A stretch of 64,000 nucleotides of DNA from Paludibacteraceae bacterium. Its GTDB lineage: Bacteria > Bacteroidota > Bacteroidia > Bacteroidales > Paludibacteraceae. The notes below the pieces were generated by a model. It was not told where the DNA came from and did no database searches. It saw nothing but the letters and a program-made list of their open reading frames with translations. Location: positions 62,001 through 126,000 of the forward strand of contig JAFPYI010000033.1 in the NCBI GenBank assembly GCA_017412245.1, in the 5' to 3' direction. A program made the position numbers and the translations under genes. Shown one piece after another: positions 51,050-59,443 of the stretch (position 1 is its first letter; every line of letters begins with the position of its first letter).

Positions 51050-52105
51050 TTATTCTTTCAAAAGGTATTTCGGCATTGCTTTTAGGAATCGTCTGACGGC
51101 TTGTCCTAACGAACCGTAAAAATCACCTCCGGAAGCATTTTTGTGTCCTCCTCCTCCGAAGATTTCGTTGGCAAAGATATTTACCGGTCTGTCTCCTTGC
51201 GAACGGAAGGAAAGTTTGATGACGGGATGTAAAGTTCCGGGTTTAGGCGGTTGTTCCCGCATGAAAACCGAATAATAGACGTCGCTTATTTGCAACGGCA
51301 TATTGACGAGTCCTTCGGTATCTCCGATTTTATAGTTGAATTGCTGTAATTCTTTGTCCGAGAGCGTGATGAGCGCTAAATGAAACTCGGGGAAGAGTTG
51401 CATTTTTTTGTATAATGCATATCCCATGAGTCGTACTCGGTCTGCGGAATATTGATTGAAGACAGCATTATAAATGGCATCTTTATCAATACCGATTCTC
51501 ACCAATTCCGCAATCATTTCATATATGTCCGGATTGTTGGAATTGAACGCAAAATTGCCTGTGTCCGTCATCAGTCCTGTATAAAGGCAGGTGGCGATAT
51601 TCAAGTCGATTTTTGTGTCCAAATGGTTGAAGAATCGGTATGTAAGTTCGCACGTGGACGATAATTCCGGATGCGAGAAAGTGACTGTGGCAAAGTCCGC
51701 CGGATTGAGATGATGGTCAATCAAAATTTTCGGGCACGGATTTTGCAGGAGTTTATCACCAACGACACCAATTCGTTTCGGTTCGTTGAAATCCAAGCAG
51801 ATGTGCAAGTCTGCTTCGGCTATGACAGCATCTGCTTTTTCGGCATTATTCTCATAAATGAGAATCTGCTCAGCCGCAGGCATCCAAGCGAGAAAAGCGG
51901 GAAAAGCGTTAGGCGTGATAACATGCACGTTTTGAGTCTTTAGCGAATGCTCGTTTATACGTTTTTGAATCCACAAAAACATAGCGAGCGAAGAACCCAT
52001 AGCGTCACCATCCGGCGCCATGTGTGTGAAGATAACAATTCGATTTGCAGAGGTGAGAAATTGCTCTGCTTTAGATATGTTAGATTGGTCTAACTTGGGT
52101 GTCAT
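51050..52105 (-). CDS. DHH family phosphoesterase (NrnA-like)
   Basis: 351 residues from the ATG at 52105. DHH/DHHA1 proteins of the NrnA type degrade nanoRNA and may dephosphorylate pAp. Motifs: IVIFTHMAPDGDAMGSSLAM (motif I Asp residues) near residue 28, ICLDFNEPKRIG, KILIDHHLNP near 130 (the DHH motif), TGLMTDTGNFAF, and the DHHA1 substrate loop EIFGGGGHKNASGGDFYG near 325. The divergent neighbour starts at 52230 and their promoters overlap. Confidence 0.92.
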   Translation of the reverse strand: MTPKLDQSNISKAEQFLTSANRIVIFTHMAPDGDAMGSSLAMFLWIQKRINEHSLKTQNVHVITPNAFPAFLAWMPAAEQILIYENNAEKADAVIAEADLHICLDFNEPKRIGVVGDKLLQNPCPKILIDHHLNPADFATVTFSHPELSSTCELTYRFFNHLDTKIDLNIATCLYTGLMTDTGNFAFNSNNPDIYEMIAELVRIGIDKDAIYNAVFNQYSADRVRLMGYALYKKMQLFPEFHLALITLSDKELQQFNYKIGDTEGLVNMPLQISDVYYSVFMREQPPKPGTLHPVIKLSFRSQGDRPVNIFANEIFGGGGHKNASGGDFYGSLGQAVRRFLKAMPKYLLKE

Positions 52106-52122
52106 AGTTAACAAATTTTGTG

Positions 52123-52153
52123 CAAAGATACAAAATTGTTTGCATATATCAAA
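52123..52153 (-). promoter_or_regulatory. Promoter of the DHH phosphoesterase gene
   Basis: Minus strand: -33 TTTG (52153-52150), 19-nt spacer, -7 TATCTTTG (52130-52123). It overlaps the plus-strand promoter at 52139-52170. Confidence 0.6.
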
Positions 52154-52170
52154 ATTTTTATGTAACTTTG
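52139..52170 (+). promoter_or_regulatory. Promoter of the parvulin isomerase-gldG operon
   Basis: -33 TTTG (52139-52142), 20-nt spacer starting CATATATCAAAA, -7 TAACTTTG (52163-52170); leader of about 55 nt to the ATG at 52230. Confidence 0.68.
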
Positions 52171-52229
52171 CACGCTTTTTGTATGGAATACAAAATAATT
52201 GCTAATTTATAACTGAATAATTAATAGAT

Positions 52230-54026
52230 ATGAAAAAGAATTTTGTGTTAATTGCTGCGTTGTGCATGAGCATGATGTCCAGCGCCCAGACGTTAATGAC
52301 GATTGACGGTAATCCGATTAGCGCCGAGGAGTTTTTGTACATTTACGAGAAGAACAATCAAGCAGGCGCCGTTGATCCGAAGTCGATGGATGAGTACTTG
52401 GATATGTTCATCAATTTCAAACTCAAAGTTATTGAGGCAGAGTCTCAAGGCATCGACACGACGGAGAGTTTCAAGAAGGAGTTGAAAGGTTATCGTGCGC
52501 AAGCGACTCCGAAGTACTTGCAAGACGAACAGGCAATTGACAGTCTTGTTGAGTTGAGTTGGCGTCATTTGTCCAAAGACCGTCGTGCAGCACATATCGC
52601 TATTCAATGTCCGGCCGGAGCAGAGGCAGCTCAGCAAGAAGAGGCATTGGCTAAAATCAATGAGGCTTATGAGCGCGTGACAATAGGTAAGGAAGTGAAA
52701 CAAGGTAAGGGCAAAAAAGCCAAACTCGTTCGTCAACCGGCAGAGGCATTTGAAAAAGTAGCGCGTGAGTTGAGTACCGATCCCGGCGTACAAGAGACAG
52801 GTGGCGAATTAGGATGGATTACTCCGTTCCGTTACGTCTATCCGTTGGAGAAAGCTGTTTATGAGACTCCAGTCGGACAAATCAGTACTCCGTTCCGTAC
52901 GCAATACGGATGGCATATTGTGCTGGTGGAAGAAGAGCGTGACCACGTAGAAGTACAAGCCAGTCATATCATGAAGATGGTTCCTCGTAACAATGAGACC
53001 GATCCGGAACTGGTAAAACGTAACGATAGTCTGACAGCGGCCAAGAAAGCAGAGATTGATTCGATAGCCAAGATAGTGACTGTTGAGAATTTTGCAGAAG
53101 TGGCTAAGTGGGAATCGGATGACCGCGGCAGTAGTGCCCGTGGCGGAGAATTAGGATGGTTTGGTAAAGGTATGATGGTAAAACCATTTGAGGATGCGGC
53201 TTTTGGTCAAGCGGTAGGAACTATCGGAGAACCGATTCGTTCTGCTTATGGTTGGCATATCATTTATAAACAAGGTGAGCGCGGTATTCAACCGTTGGAT
53301 AGTATGCGTCCTCAGATTTTGCGTCAAGTACAACGTGACGAGCGCATCAAAGAGGCAGACAAGAGTTTCGTTCGCAAAGTTCGCAAAGAATATAATTTGC
53401 CAGAAAGCATGAGCGATGAAGAGGTAAAAGCTTATGCCGATGCACATCTTGAGGAGAAATATCCGGAATTGCGTAACTTGGTGCAAGAATATCATGACGG
53501 TATCTTGTTATTTGAGGTTTCGCTTCGTGAGGTATGGGACAAAGCCGCAAAAGATACAACAGGTTTAGAGGCTTATTTCAAAGCCCATAAGAAACAATAC
53601 ACATGGGAAAAACCGCACTGGAAAGGCTATATTCTGCAATGCAAAGACCAAGCAAGTGCAAAGGCTGCGCAAGCAATTATCAAGAGTGCCGAGAAAGATT
53701 CTGTAGATAGTTATATCAAACAACGTTTGAATAACGATAGCATTCAGTATGTGAAAGTACAATACGGTTTGTGGGAGCAAGGAAAGAATCCTATCGTCGA
53801 TAAATTCGGCATGAAAGATAAGAAAGCTGAGTTCACTCCTTCGGAGCAGTTCCCGGTAGTTGTATGTGTCGGCAAAAAGATGAAAGCACCAGAAGAGTGG
53901 AGCGATGAAAAAGGTAAAGTGACGACTGAGTATCAAGACTATTTAGAGCAAGAGTGGGTAAAACAACTGCGTGCTAAATATGCAGTAGTGCTTGACAAAG
54001 ACGTCTGGAATGCCATAAAGAAATAA
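52230..54026 (+). CDS. Secreted peptidyl-prolyl isomerase with two parvulin domains
   Basis: 598 residues. The signal peptide is KNFVLIAALCMSMMSSAQ. An N-terminal helical part (SAEEFLYIYEKNNQAG) is SurA-like. Two parvulin domains follow: about 110-235 (TGGELGWITPFRYVYPLEKA, TQYGWHIVLVEEE) and 245-350 (ARGGELGWFGKGMMVKPFED, SAYGWHIIYKQGERG). A helical C-terminal half is probably a chaperone part (EDKKAEFTPSEQFPVVVCVG-like segment near the end). It should help fold outer-membrane proteins in the periplasm. gldG begins 2 nt after it, so they share an operon. Confidence 0.9.
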   Translation: MKKNFVLIAALCMSMMSSAQTLMTIDGNPISAEEFLYIYEKNNQAGAVDPKSMDEYLDMFINFKLKVIEAESQGIDTTESFKKELKGYRAQATPKYLQDEQAIDSLVELSWRHLSKDRRAAHIAIQCPAGAEAAQQEEALAKINEAYERVTIGKEVKQGKGKKAKLVRQPAEAFEKVARELSTDPGVQETGGELGWITPFRYVYPLEKAVYETPVGQISTPFRTQYGWHIVLVEEERDHVEVQASHIMKMVPRNNETDPELVKRNDSLTAAKKAEIDSIAKIVTVENFAEVAKWESDDRGSSARGGELGWFGKGMMVKPFEDAAFGQAVGTIGEPIRSAYGWHIIYKQGERGIQPLDSMRPQILRQVQRDERIKEADKSFVRKVRKEYNLPESMSDEEVKAYADAHLEEKYPELRNLVQEYHDGILLFEVSLREVWDKAAKDTTGLEAYFKAHKKQYTWEKPHWKGYILQCKDQASAKAAQAIIKSAEKDSVDSYIKQRLNNDSIQYVKVQYGLWEQGKNPIVDKFGMKDKKAEFTPSEQFPVVVCVGKKMKAPEEWSDEKGKVTTEYQDYLEQEWVKQLRAKYAVVLDKDVWNAIKK

Positions 54027-54028
54027 AG

Positions 54029-55660
54029 GTGAAAAAATATACGTGGGTTATAGTGCTTGGCGTGTTGGCGATACTGAATGTAGTCGCCTATACGTGTGTT
54101 GTTCGTTGGGATATGACGGACGACAAACACTATAGTCTCAGTAATGCTACCAAAGAACTTTTACGAAAGGCAGACGAGCCGATTGAAGTGACCCTTTTCC
54201 TTCAGGGCGATTTGAATGCCGGTTTCCGCAGATTGCAGAAGGCGACCGAAGAAACACTTGAAGAGATGAAGGTGTATTCCGAAGGTTCGTTTTCAATTGC
54301 TCAATCGGAAGATCCTGCTGCTGCAGAAAAATTAGGATTGCACCCGATAGTCGTTCATGAGCGTGAACAAGACGGAAAGACGGCTCAAGTCAAAGTTTAT
54401 CCGTATGCTTTGCTACAATACAAAGGCAAAAAAGCTATTGTGGCTCTTTTGAAGAATACACGCGGATTGAGCGGAGAAGAGAATTTGAATGCCAGTATAG
54501 AGAATCTGGAATTCGCTTTTGCTGAGGCTCTGCAATTGCTGCAACAAAAAGAGACACCTCGTGTGGCACTATTAGAAGGACACGGAGAGTTGGACGAAGA
54601 GCATACGTATGATTTGATGAGTGCTTTGAGTCGCTATTTTCAATTGGACAGAGGTCAGATAGCAGAAGGTGCCGATGCTCATATATTGGATGGATATAAG
54701 GCGATTATCATTGCCAATCCGCAAACGGCATTTAGCGATGCGGAAAAGTTTATTATTGACCAATATATCATGCGCGGCGGAGCTGTGTTATGGGCTGTTA
54801 ACGGAGTGCAATTCAGCAAACAAGTGTTGCAACAAGAGGGTTTTACTCCGGTGCTGGCATTGGATTTGGGAATTACGGATATGTTGTATCGATATGGTGT
54901 GCGTGTGAATCCTGCATTGGTGCAAGATGTTCAATGTTTGCCTATTCCGGTTAATGTGTCTGAGGACCCGAGTCAACCGAATTTACAACCGCTACCATGG
55001 ACTTATGCTCCATTGCTGCTCACGAGTCAAGGAAGCCCGATAACGCGCAATTTAGGTCAAGTGAGCAGCACTTTTGTGAGCCCGATAGATGCAGTAGGTG
55101 GCGAAGACGGAATAGAAAAACGAGTATTGCTTGCGACCAGTACTGCCACTCGTGTTATAGGAACACCGGCAGAAGTGGATTTGAGTGATTTGAATCCGGA
55201 TTTGTCGTTATTCCAATACCAGTATGTGCCAGTAGGCGTGTCTATGGAAGGCGTTTTCCCGAGTGTGTTTGCGCATCGCATGGTGCCTGAAGGAGTGACG
55301 AATGCAGGTGAGATACTGAAAGAAAGTTCGCGTACACGGCAAGTGGTGATAGGCAGCGGAAGTATTTTAGGTAATGAGAGTCAACAAGGTCAAGCATTGC
55401 CAATGGGCTATGACCGCTACAGTGGTATGCAATTCAGTAACCGTGATGTGGTAGTAAATGCTGTGCTGTGGTTGACGGATGCCGACGGATTAATCAGTTT
55501 AAGAGGAAAAGAAGTAGCACTCCGATTGCTGAATGACAAACGTGCGCACGAGAAACGCATGGAAATACAAATAATAAGTACAATCAGTCCGATTGTCATC
55601 TTGGCTTTGATAGGTGGTGCTGTGGTGATAATCAGAAGAAGAAAATATCAACGCGTATGA
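54029..55660 (+). CDS. gldG: Gliding motility-associated ABC transporter component GldG
   Basis: 543 residues, GTG start at 54029. One helix at each end (WVIVLGVLAILNVVAYTCVV; IISTISPIVILALIGGAVVI) brackets a large periplasmic domain. WDMTDDKHYSLSNATKELLR and NIEN..EYAF-like LNASIENLEFAFAEALQLLQ segments, and VALLEGHGELDEEHTYDLMS, are typical of GldG (ABC_transp_aux). GldG normally pairs with the permease GldF and ATPase GldA, needed for gliding in Flavobacterium. Here no gldF lies next to it; the upstream neighbour is a parvulin isomerase. The LysM protein gene starts 4 nt before its end. Confidence 0.88.
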   Translation: MKKYTWVIVLGVLAILNVVAYTCVVRWDMTDDKHYSLSNATKELLRKADEPIEVTLFLQGDLNAGFRRLQKATEETLEEMKVYSEGSFSIAQSEDPAAAEKLGLHPIVVHEREQDGKTAQVKVYPYALLQYKGKKAIVALLKNTRGLSGEENLNASIENLEFAFAEALQLLQQKETPRVALLEGHGELDEEHTYDLMSALSRYFQLDRGQIAEGADAHILDGYKAIIIANPQTAFSDAEKFIIDQYIMRGGAVLWAVNGVQFSKQVLQQEGFTPVLALDLGITDMLYRYGVRVNPALVQDVQCLPIPVNVSEDPSQPNLQPLPWTYAPLLLTSQGSPITRNLGQVSSTFVSPIDAVGGEDGIEKRVLLATSTATRVIGTPAEVDLSDLNPDLSLFQYQYVPVGVSMEGVFPSVFAHRMVPEGVTNAGEILKESSRTRQVVIGSGSILGNESQQGQALPMGYDRYSGMQFSNRDVVVNAVLWLTDADGLISLRGKEVALRLLNDKRAHEKRMEIQIISTISPIVILALIGGAVVIIRRRKYQRV

Positions 55661-57051
55661 AAAAATACTATACTTTGTTGTTGCTTGTGCTGCTATCAGG
55701 AATGATGCGTGCTCAAGAATTGAACTATCCGAAAGATACGATAGAGGGGGAAGAAGTGTATAAGTATGAAGTAGAGAAGAGTATAGGCCTATATCGTATA
55801 AGTGTTAATTTTAAGGTTCCTCAGAGTGAGATTATTCGTTTGAACCCGCAATTGAAGGAACGCGGATTGCATTACGGCGAGACGATATATATTCCAACGG
55901 GCAAACAAGTTGATAGAAAACGGCAGATGAAAGAGAGTGCCAAAGAATGGGGACCGAATGCTTATATCAATCGAAAAGCAGCAGAGGAGTCTTTGGCGCA
56001 AAAAGATACCATTGCTCCAGTGGATACATTAAAAGTAGTAGAAATAGCGGATACTACAAAGATAGATAGCGTATCAGGGCAAAAGAGACAAGTGGTTGAG
56101 TTGGCATTAATGCTGCCATTCGAGAGTCAGCAGACCAAACGTAGTGCGAATGCAGAGAAAATGATGGCTTTCTATCAAGGAGCCTTATTGGCGTTGCATG
56201 ATTTACAAAACGACAGTACACTTTATCGTTTGCGTGTTTACGACACGGAACGAAGTGAACGCCGTGTGGGAACTTTGTGCGAGAGCAACGAATTAGACAG
56301 CGTTCGTGGTATACTCGGTTTGGCTTATCCCATACAAGTTGAGCGTATGTCTACATGGTGTGCAACACATAAAGTGCCATTGCTGGTGCCTTTTGCCGAT
56401 GATGTAGAGTTGGGTGGTTATCCTTATGTATTTCAATTCAATTCGACTGATGAACTGGAAGCAGACAGTTTATGTTCGTGGATAGAGAGACAGAACAAAC
56501 GCGTACATTGCGTGATGATTGATATCCGTGAGTCAGATATGTCTGCGTTTGCCCGTACTTTGCGCAAGAAGATGGAGAATAAGGGTCTCCCGTTTGAGTT
56601 ATTGCCGCTTAAAGATTTGATGAGTGATTCTACAATACAAGTGTTAGATAAAGAAAGCGAGAATCTTATTATCCTACATAGTGACAAGTATCAACAAGTA
56701 CGACTGGTGCTTCCGTATTTGACAGCATTACAGAAAGCCGGGTATAAAATGCGTTTGGTAGGTCAATACTCATGGCAAAAAGAAAAAATAGGTATTCCGA
56801 TGTTATATACTTCCGTTTTTACAGAGAAGACGGATTTAACGGCATATGACGAGTTATGGAATAAATATTTTGGCAATGCCTATGTGTCAGAATTGCCTCG
56901 TTATGATTTGTTGGGCTACGATTTGATGCATATGTTGGTGGATTATCTGCAAGGAGAAAAATCGCATGCAGGATTGCAATCCAATGTCGAGTGGCAGCAA
57001 GTAGGTAACGGCGGTTGGCAAAATAAAAATGTTCGAGTAATTGCGGAATAG
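55657..57051 (+). CDS. LysM domain protein with periplasmic-binding-protein-like fold
   Basis: 464 residues. A signal peptide (KKYYTLLLLVLLSGMMRAQ) is followed by a LysM peptidoglycan-binding module at about 35-85 (YKYEVEKSIGLYRISVNFKV then PQSEIIRLNPQLKERG, ETIYIP). From about residue 150 the protein resembles type I periplasmic-binding proteins (ELALMLPFESQQTKRSANAE, FYQGALLALHDLQN, VRGILGLAYPIQVERMSTWC, HKVPLLVPFADDVE). Such fusions in Bacteroidota are annotated as amino-acid ABC substrate-binding or LysM proteins; a scaffold role at the cell wall is plausible. It overlaps gldG by 4 nt and the next gene by 11 nt. Confidence 0.85.
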   Translation: MKKYYTLLLLVLLSGMMRAQELNYPKDTIEGEEVYKYEVEKSIGLYRISVNFKVPQSEIIRLNPQLKERGLHYGETIYIPTGKQVDRKRQMKESAKEWGPNAYINRKAAEESLAQKDTIAPVDTLKVVEIADTTKIDSVSGQKRQVVELALMLPFESQQTKRSANAEKMMAFYQGALLALHDLQNDSTLYRLRVYDTERSERRVGTLCESNELDSVRGILGLAYPIQVERMSTWCATHKVPLLVPFADDVELGGYPYVFQFNSTDELEADSLCSWIERQNKRVHCVMIDIRESDMSAFARTLRKKMENKGLPFELLPLKDLMSDSTIQVLDKESENLIILHSDKYQQVRLVLPYLTALQKAGYKMRLVGQYSWQKEKIGIPMLYTSVFTEKTDLTAYDELWNKYFGNAYVSELPRYDLLGYDLMHMLVDYLQGEKSHAGLQSNVEWQQVGNGGWQNKNVRVIAE

Positions 57052-57709
57052 ATTATTAGTCATAGGATTTTCGTTGGTATGCGCATGCATGATGTATGCG
57101 CAACCGAGACTGCGTGTGCCTGAGATATATTTCGGCGTGCACGGGGGTGTTTCTGCGAGCAGTATTATGTTCAGTCCGGCAGTGGAGAACATGACACCTA
57201 TTACTCAAGCATGTGTGCTTGGCGGAAACGGAGGATTCGTGTTCAGGTATGCCGTACATAAATACTGCGCGTTACAAGTGGAACTGAATTATCAACATCG
57301 CGGCTGGCGTGAACATAATGACGCAGGAACCTATAGCCGTGAGTTGCATTATGTGGAGTTGCCATTGTTGATGAATGTGAATTTCGGTTCTGAACGTTGG
57401 CGTGGTATTTTCAATCTCGGTCCTCAACTCGGTTATTGCGTGGCAGATAATGGAGGAAAAGGAACTCAGATTGGTACAACGACGGTACAATACGAATTGA
57501 TAGATCATAAGTTCGATTGGGGATTGGCAGCAGGATTAGGTTTTTATTACCGTTCCCGTAATGCCGGATTGTATCAATTCGAGGCGCGATTCAATTATAG
57601 TTTCGGCGGTATATTCGGAACGGGATTGATTGACCATTTTAATATGGCCAGCCCAATGGATCTGAGTCTGAATATCGCTTATATGTGGGAATTCAAAAAG
57701 AAAAAATGA
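57041..57709 (+). CDS. Small outer-membrane beta-barrel protein (porin/PorT-like)
   Basis: 222 residues, TTG start at 57041 giving a signal peptide (RNRLLVIGFSLVCACMMYAQ). The mature part alternates hydrophobic and polar strands (VPEIYFGVHGGVSASSIMFS, ALQVELNYQHRGWREHND, YVELPLLMNVNFGSERWRGI, FNLGPQLGYCVADNGGKG) as in eight-stranded OMP_b-brl_2 barrels, the group that includes PorT of the T9SS. A true PorT role is uncertain; the neighbours gldG and the LysM protein make an envelope function likely. Overlaps the previous gene by 11 nt; kduI follows by 1 nt. Confidence 0.75.
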   Translation: MRNRLLVIGFSLVCACMMYAQPRLRVPEIYFGVHGGVSASSIMFSPAVENMTPITQACVLGGNGGFVFRYAVHKYCALQVELNYQHRGWREHNDAGTYSRELHYVELPLLMNVNFGSERWRGIFNLGPQLGYCVADNGGKGTQIGTTTVQYELIDHKFDWGLAAGLGFYYRSRNAGLYQFEARFNYSFGGIFGTGLIDHFNMASPMDLSLNIAYMWEFKKKK

Positions 57710-57710
57710 T

Positions 57711-58553
57711 ATGAAAACAAATTATGAAGTGCGGTATGCATCAAATCCGGTTGATGCAAAGAGTTATGACACCACTCGATTGAGAAAAGATTTCTTGATT
57801 GAAAACGTGTTTGTGAAAAACGAAGTGAATATGGTTTACTCAATGTACGACCGTATGATTGTCGGCGGTGCAATGCCTGTTGGCGAGACGTTATTACTTG
57901 AAGCGATTGATCCATTGAAAGCACCGTATTTCCTCACTCGCCGCGAGATAGGTATTTTTAATGTCGGCGGAAAAGGAAGAGTGATTGCCGGAGATGAGAT
58001 TTTTGAGTTAGATTACAAAGAGGCACTTTATTTAGGTCGTGGAGACAGAGAGGTAAAGTTTGAAAGCGTGGATGCTAATAAGCCTGCGTTATTCTATTTC
58101 AATTCCACAACCGCTCATCAAACTTATCCAAACAAGAAAGTGTCGAAAGCCGATGCTGTGGTAGCTCATATGGGCAGTCTGGAGATGAGCAATGAACGTG
58201 ATATTAACAAGATGTTAGTGAATCAAGTGTTGCCAACGTGTCAATTACAAATGGGTATGACGGAGTTGAATGTCGGTAGTGTTTGGAATACTATGCCTGC
58301 GCATGTGCATAGTCGTCGTATGGAAGCCTATTTCTATTTTGAGGTGCCGGAAGACCAAGCTGTCTGTCATTTCATGGGCGAAGTAGAAGAGACACGCCAT
58401 ATTTGGATGAAAGGTAATCAAGCCGTGCTGAGTCCTGAGTGGTCGATTCACTCTGCTGCGGCTACGCATAACTATACTTTCATTTGGGGTATGGGCGGCG
58501 AAAATCTCGATTACGGAGATCAAGATTTTAGCAAGATTACTGATTTGAAATAA
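57711..58553 (+). CDS. kduI: 5-dehydro-4-deoxy-D-glucuronate isomerase
   Basis: 280 residues, standard length. KduI interconverts 4-deoxy-L-threo-5-hexosulose uronate and 3-deoxy-D-glycero-2,5-hexodiulosonate in pectin breakdown. YEVRYASNPVDAKSYDTTRL begins the protein; the metal-binding region WNTMPAHVHSRRMEAYFYF (His, His, Glu) and GEVEETRHIWMKGNQAVLSP, then EWSIHSAAATHNYTFIWGMG, are clear. Works with KduD next to it. Together they handle the unsaturated uronates that a pectate lyase such as that at 28336-32673 releases. Confidence 0.96.
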   Translation: MKTNYEVRYASNPVDAKSYDTTRLRKDFLIENVFVKNEVNMVYSMYDRMIVGGAMPVGETLLLEAIDPLKAPYFLTRREIGIFNVGGKGRVIAGDEIFELDYKEALYLGRGDREVKFESVDANKPALFYFNSTTAHQTYPNKKVSKADAVVAHMGSLEMSNERDINKMLVNQVLPTCQLQMGMTELNVGSVWNTMPAHVHSRRMEAYFYFEVPEDQAVCHFMGEVEETRHIWMKGNQAVLSPEWSIHSAAATHNYTFIWGMGGENLDYGDQDFSKITDLK

Positions 58554-58570
58554 GATAAGCAGCAAAATAA

Positions 58571-58625
58571 CCTACTTATCACCTACTTATCACCTACTTA
58601 TCACCTACTAATCACCTACTCAAAA
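58571..58625. repeat. 11-nt tandem repeats between kduI and kduD
   Basis: Five units: three exact CCTACTTATCA, one CCTACTAATCA, and one diverged CCTACTCAAAA. The gap between the two genes is 86 nt. The 11-nt period equals about one DNA turn. Confidence 0.9.
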
Positions 58626-58639
58626 CAGGTAAAAAAGAA

Positions 58640-59443
58640 ATGAAGAATTTATTTTCACTTGAAGGCAAGAACGCATGGGTAACAGGCGCATGCTATGGTA
58701 TAGGATTTGCGATTGCAAAAGCATTTGCGCAAGCCGGAGCAAGTAATATCATCTTTAACGCTCGTAGTCAAGAAGCGATAGATAAAGCATATGAGTTATA
58801 TCATGCGGAAGGCATTGGCAATGCGCATGGTTATGTATGCGATGTGACGGATGAGAAAGCTGTAAAGGCATTGGTCGAGCAGATTCACAAAGAAGTGGGA
58901 CAGATTGATATATTGGTCAACAATGCCGGCATTATCAAACGTATTCCGATGCATGAGATGAAACGTGAAGAGTTCCAACAAGTGATAGATATTGACCTTG
59001 TAGCGCCTTATATTGTCAGTGCAGCAGTGCTGCCGGAGATGATGGAACGTCGTGAAGGCAAAATTATCAATATTTGTTCAATGATGAGCGAGTTAGGCCG
59101 TGAGACAGTAAGTGCTTATGCAGCAGCGAAAGGCGGTTTGAAGATGTTGACACGCAATATTTGTTCTGAGTACGGCGAGTATAATATTCAATGTAACGGT
59201 CTCGGTCCGGGCTATATAGCAACGCCTCAGACGGCTCCATTGCGAGAACCGCAAGCCGACGGAAGCAAACATCCGTTTGATGCCTTTATTTGCGCAAAGA
59301 CTCCTGCCGGAAGATGGTTGGAAGCAGACGAGTTAGGTGCTCCTGCAGTATTCTTGGCAAGTCACGCGAGCGATGCAGTAAACGGACAGATATTGTATGT
59401 TGACGGAGGTATTTTGGCTTATATAGGAAGACAACCGAAATGA
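58640..59443 (+). CDS. kduD: 2-deoxy-D-gluconate 3-dehydrogenase (SDR family)
   Basis: 267 residues. KduD reduces 2,5-diketo-3-deoxygluconate to 2-keto-3-deoxygluconate with NAD(P)H. The SDR markers are GACYGIGFAIAKAFAQAGAS (cofactor loop), DILVNNAGIIKRIPM (NNAG), INICSMMSELGRETVSAYAA with the catalytic Ser, then YAAAKGGLKM (YxxxK). The C-terminal YVDGGILAYIG is typical. In many Bacteroides this gene is called gluconate 5-dehydrogenase; its place after kduI favours KduD. The stop overlaps the DUF4861 start by 4 nt. Confidence 0.88.
   Translation: MKNLFSLEGKNAWVTGACYGIGFAIAKAFAQAGASNIIFNARSQEAIDKAYELYHAEGIGNAHGYVCDVTDEKAVKALVEQIHKEVGQIDILVNNAGIIKRIPMHEMKREEFQQVIDIDLVAPYIVSAAVLPEMMERREGKIINICSMMSELGRETVSAYAAAKGGLKMLTRNICSEYGEYNIQCNGLGPGYIATPQTAPLREPQADGSKHPFDAFICAKTPAGRWLEADELGAPAVFLASHASDAVNGQILYVDGGILAYIGRQPK

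Noticed and set aside
58571..58625. Possible CRISPR array
   Set aside because: The 11-nt units are contiguous with no spacers and no cas genes are near.
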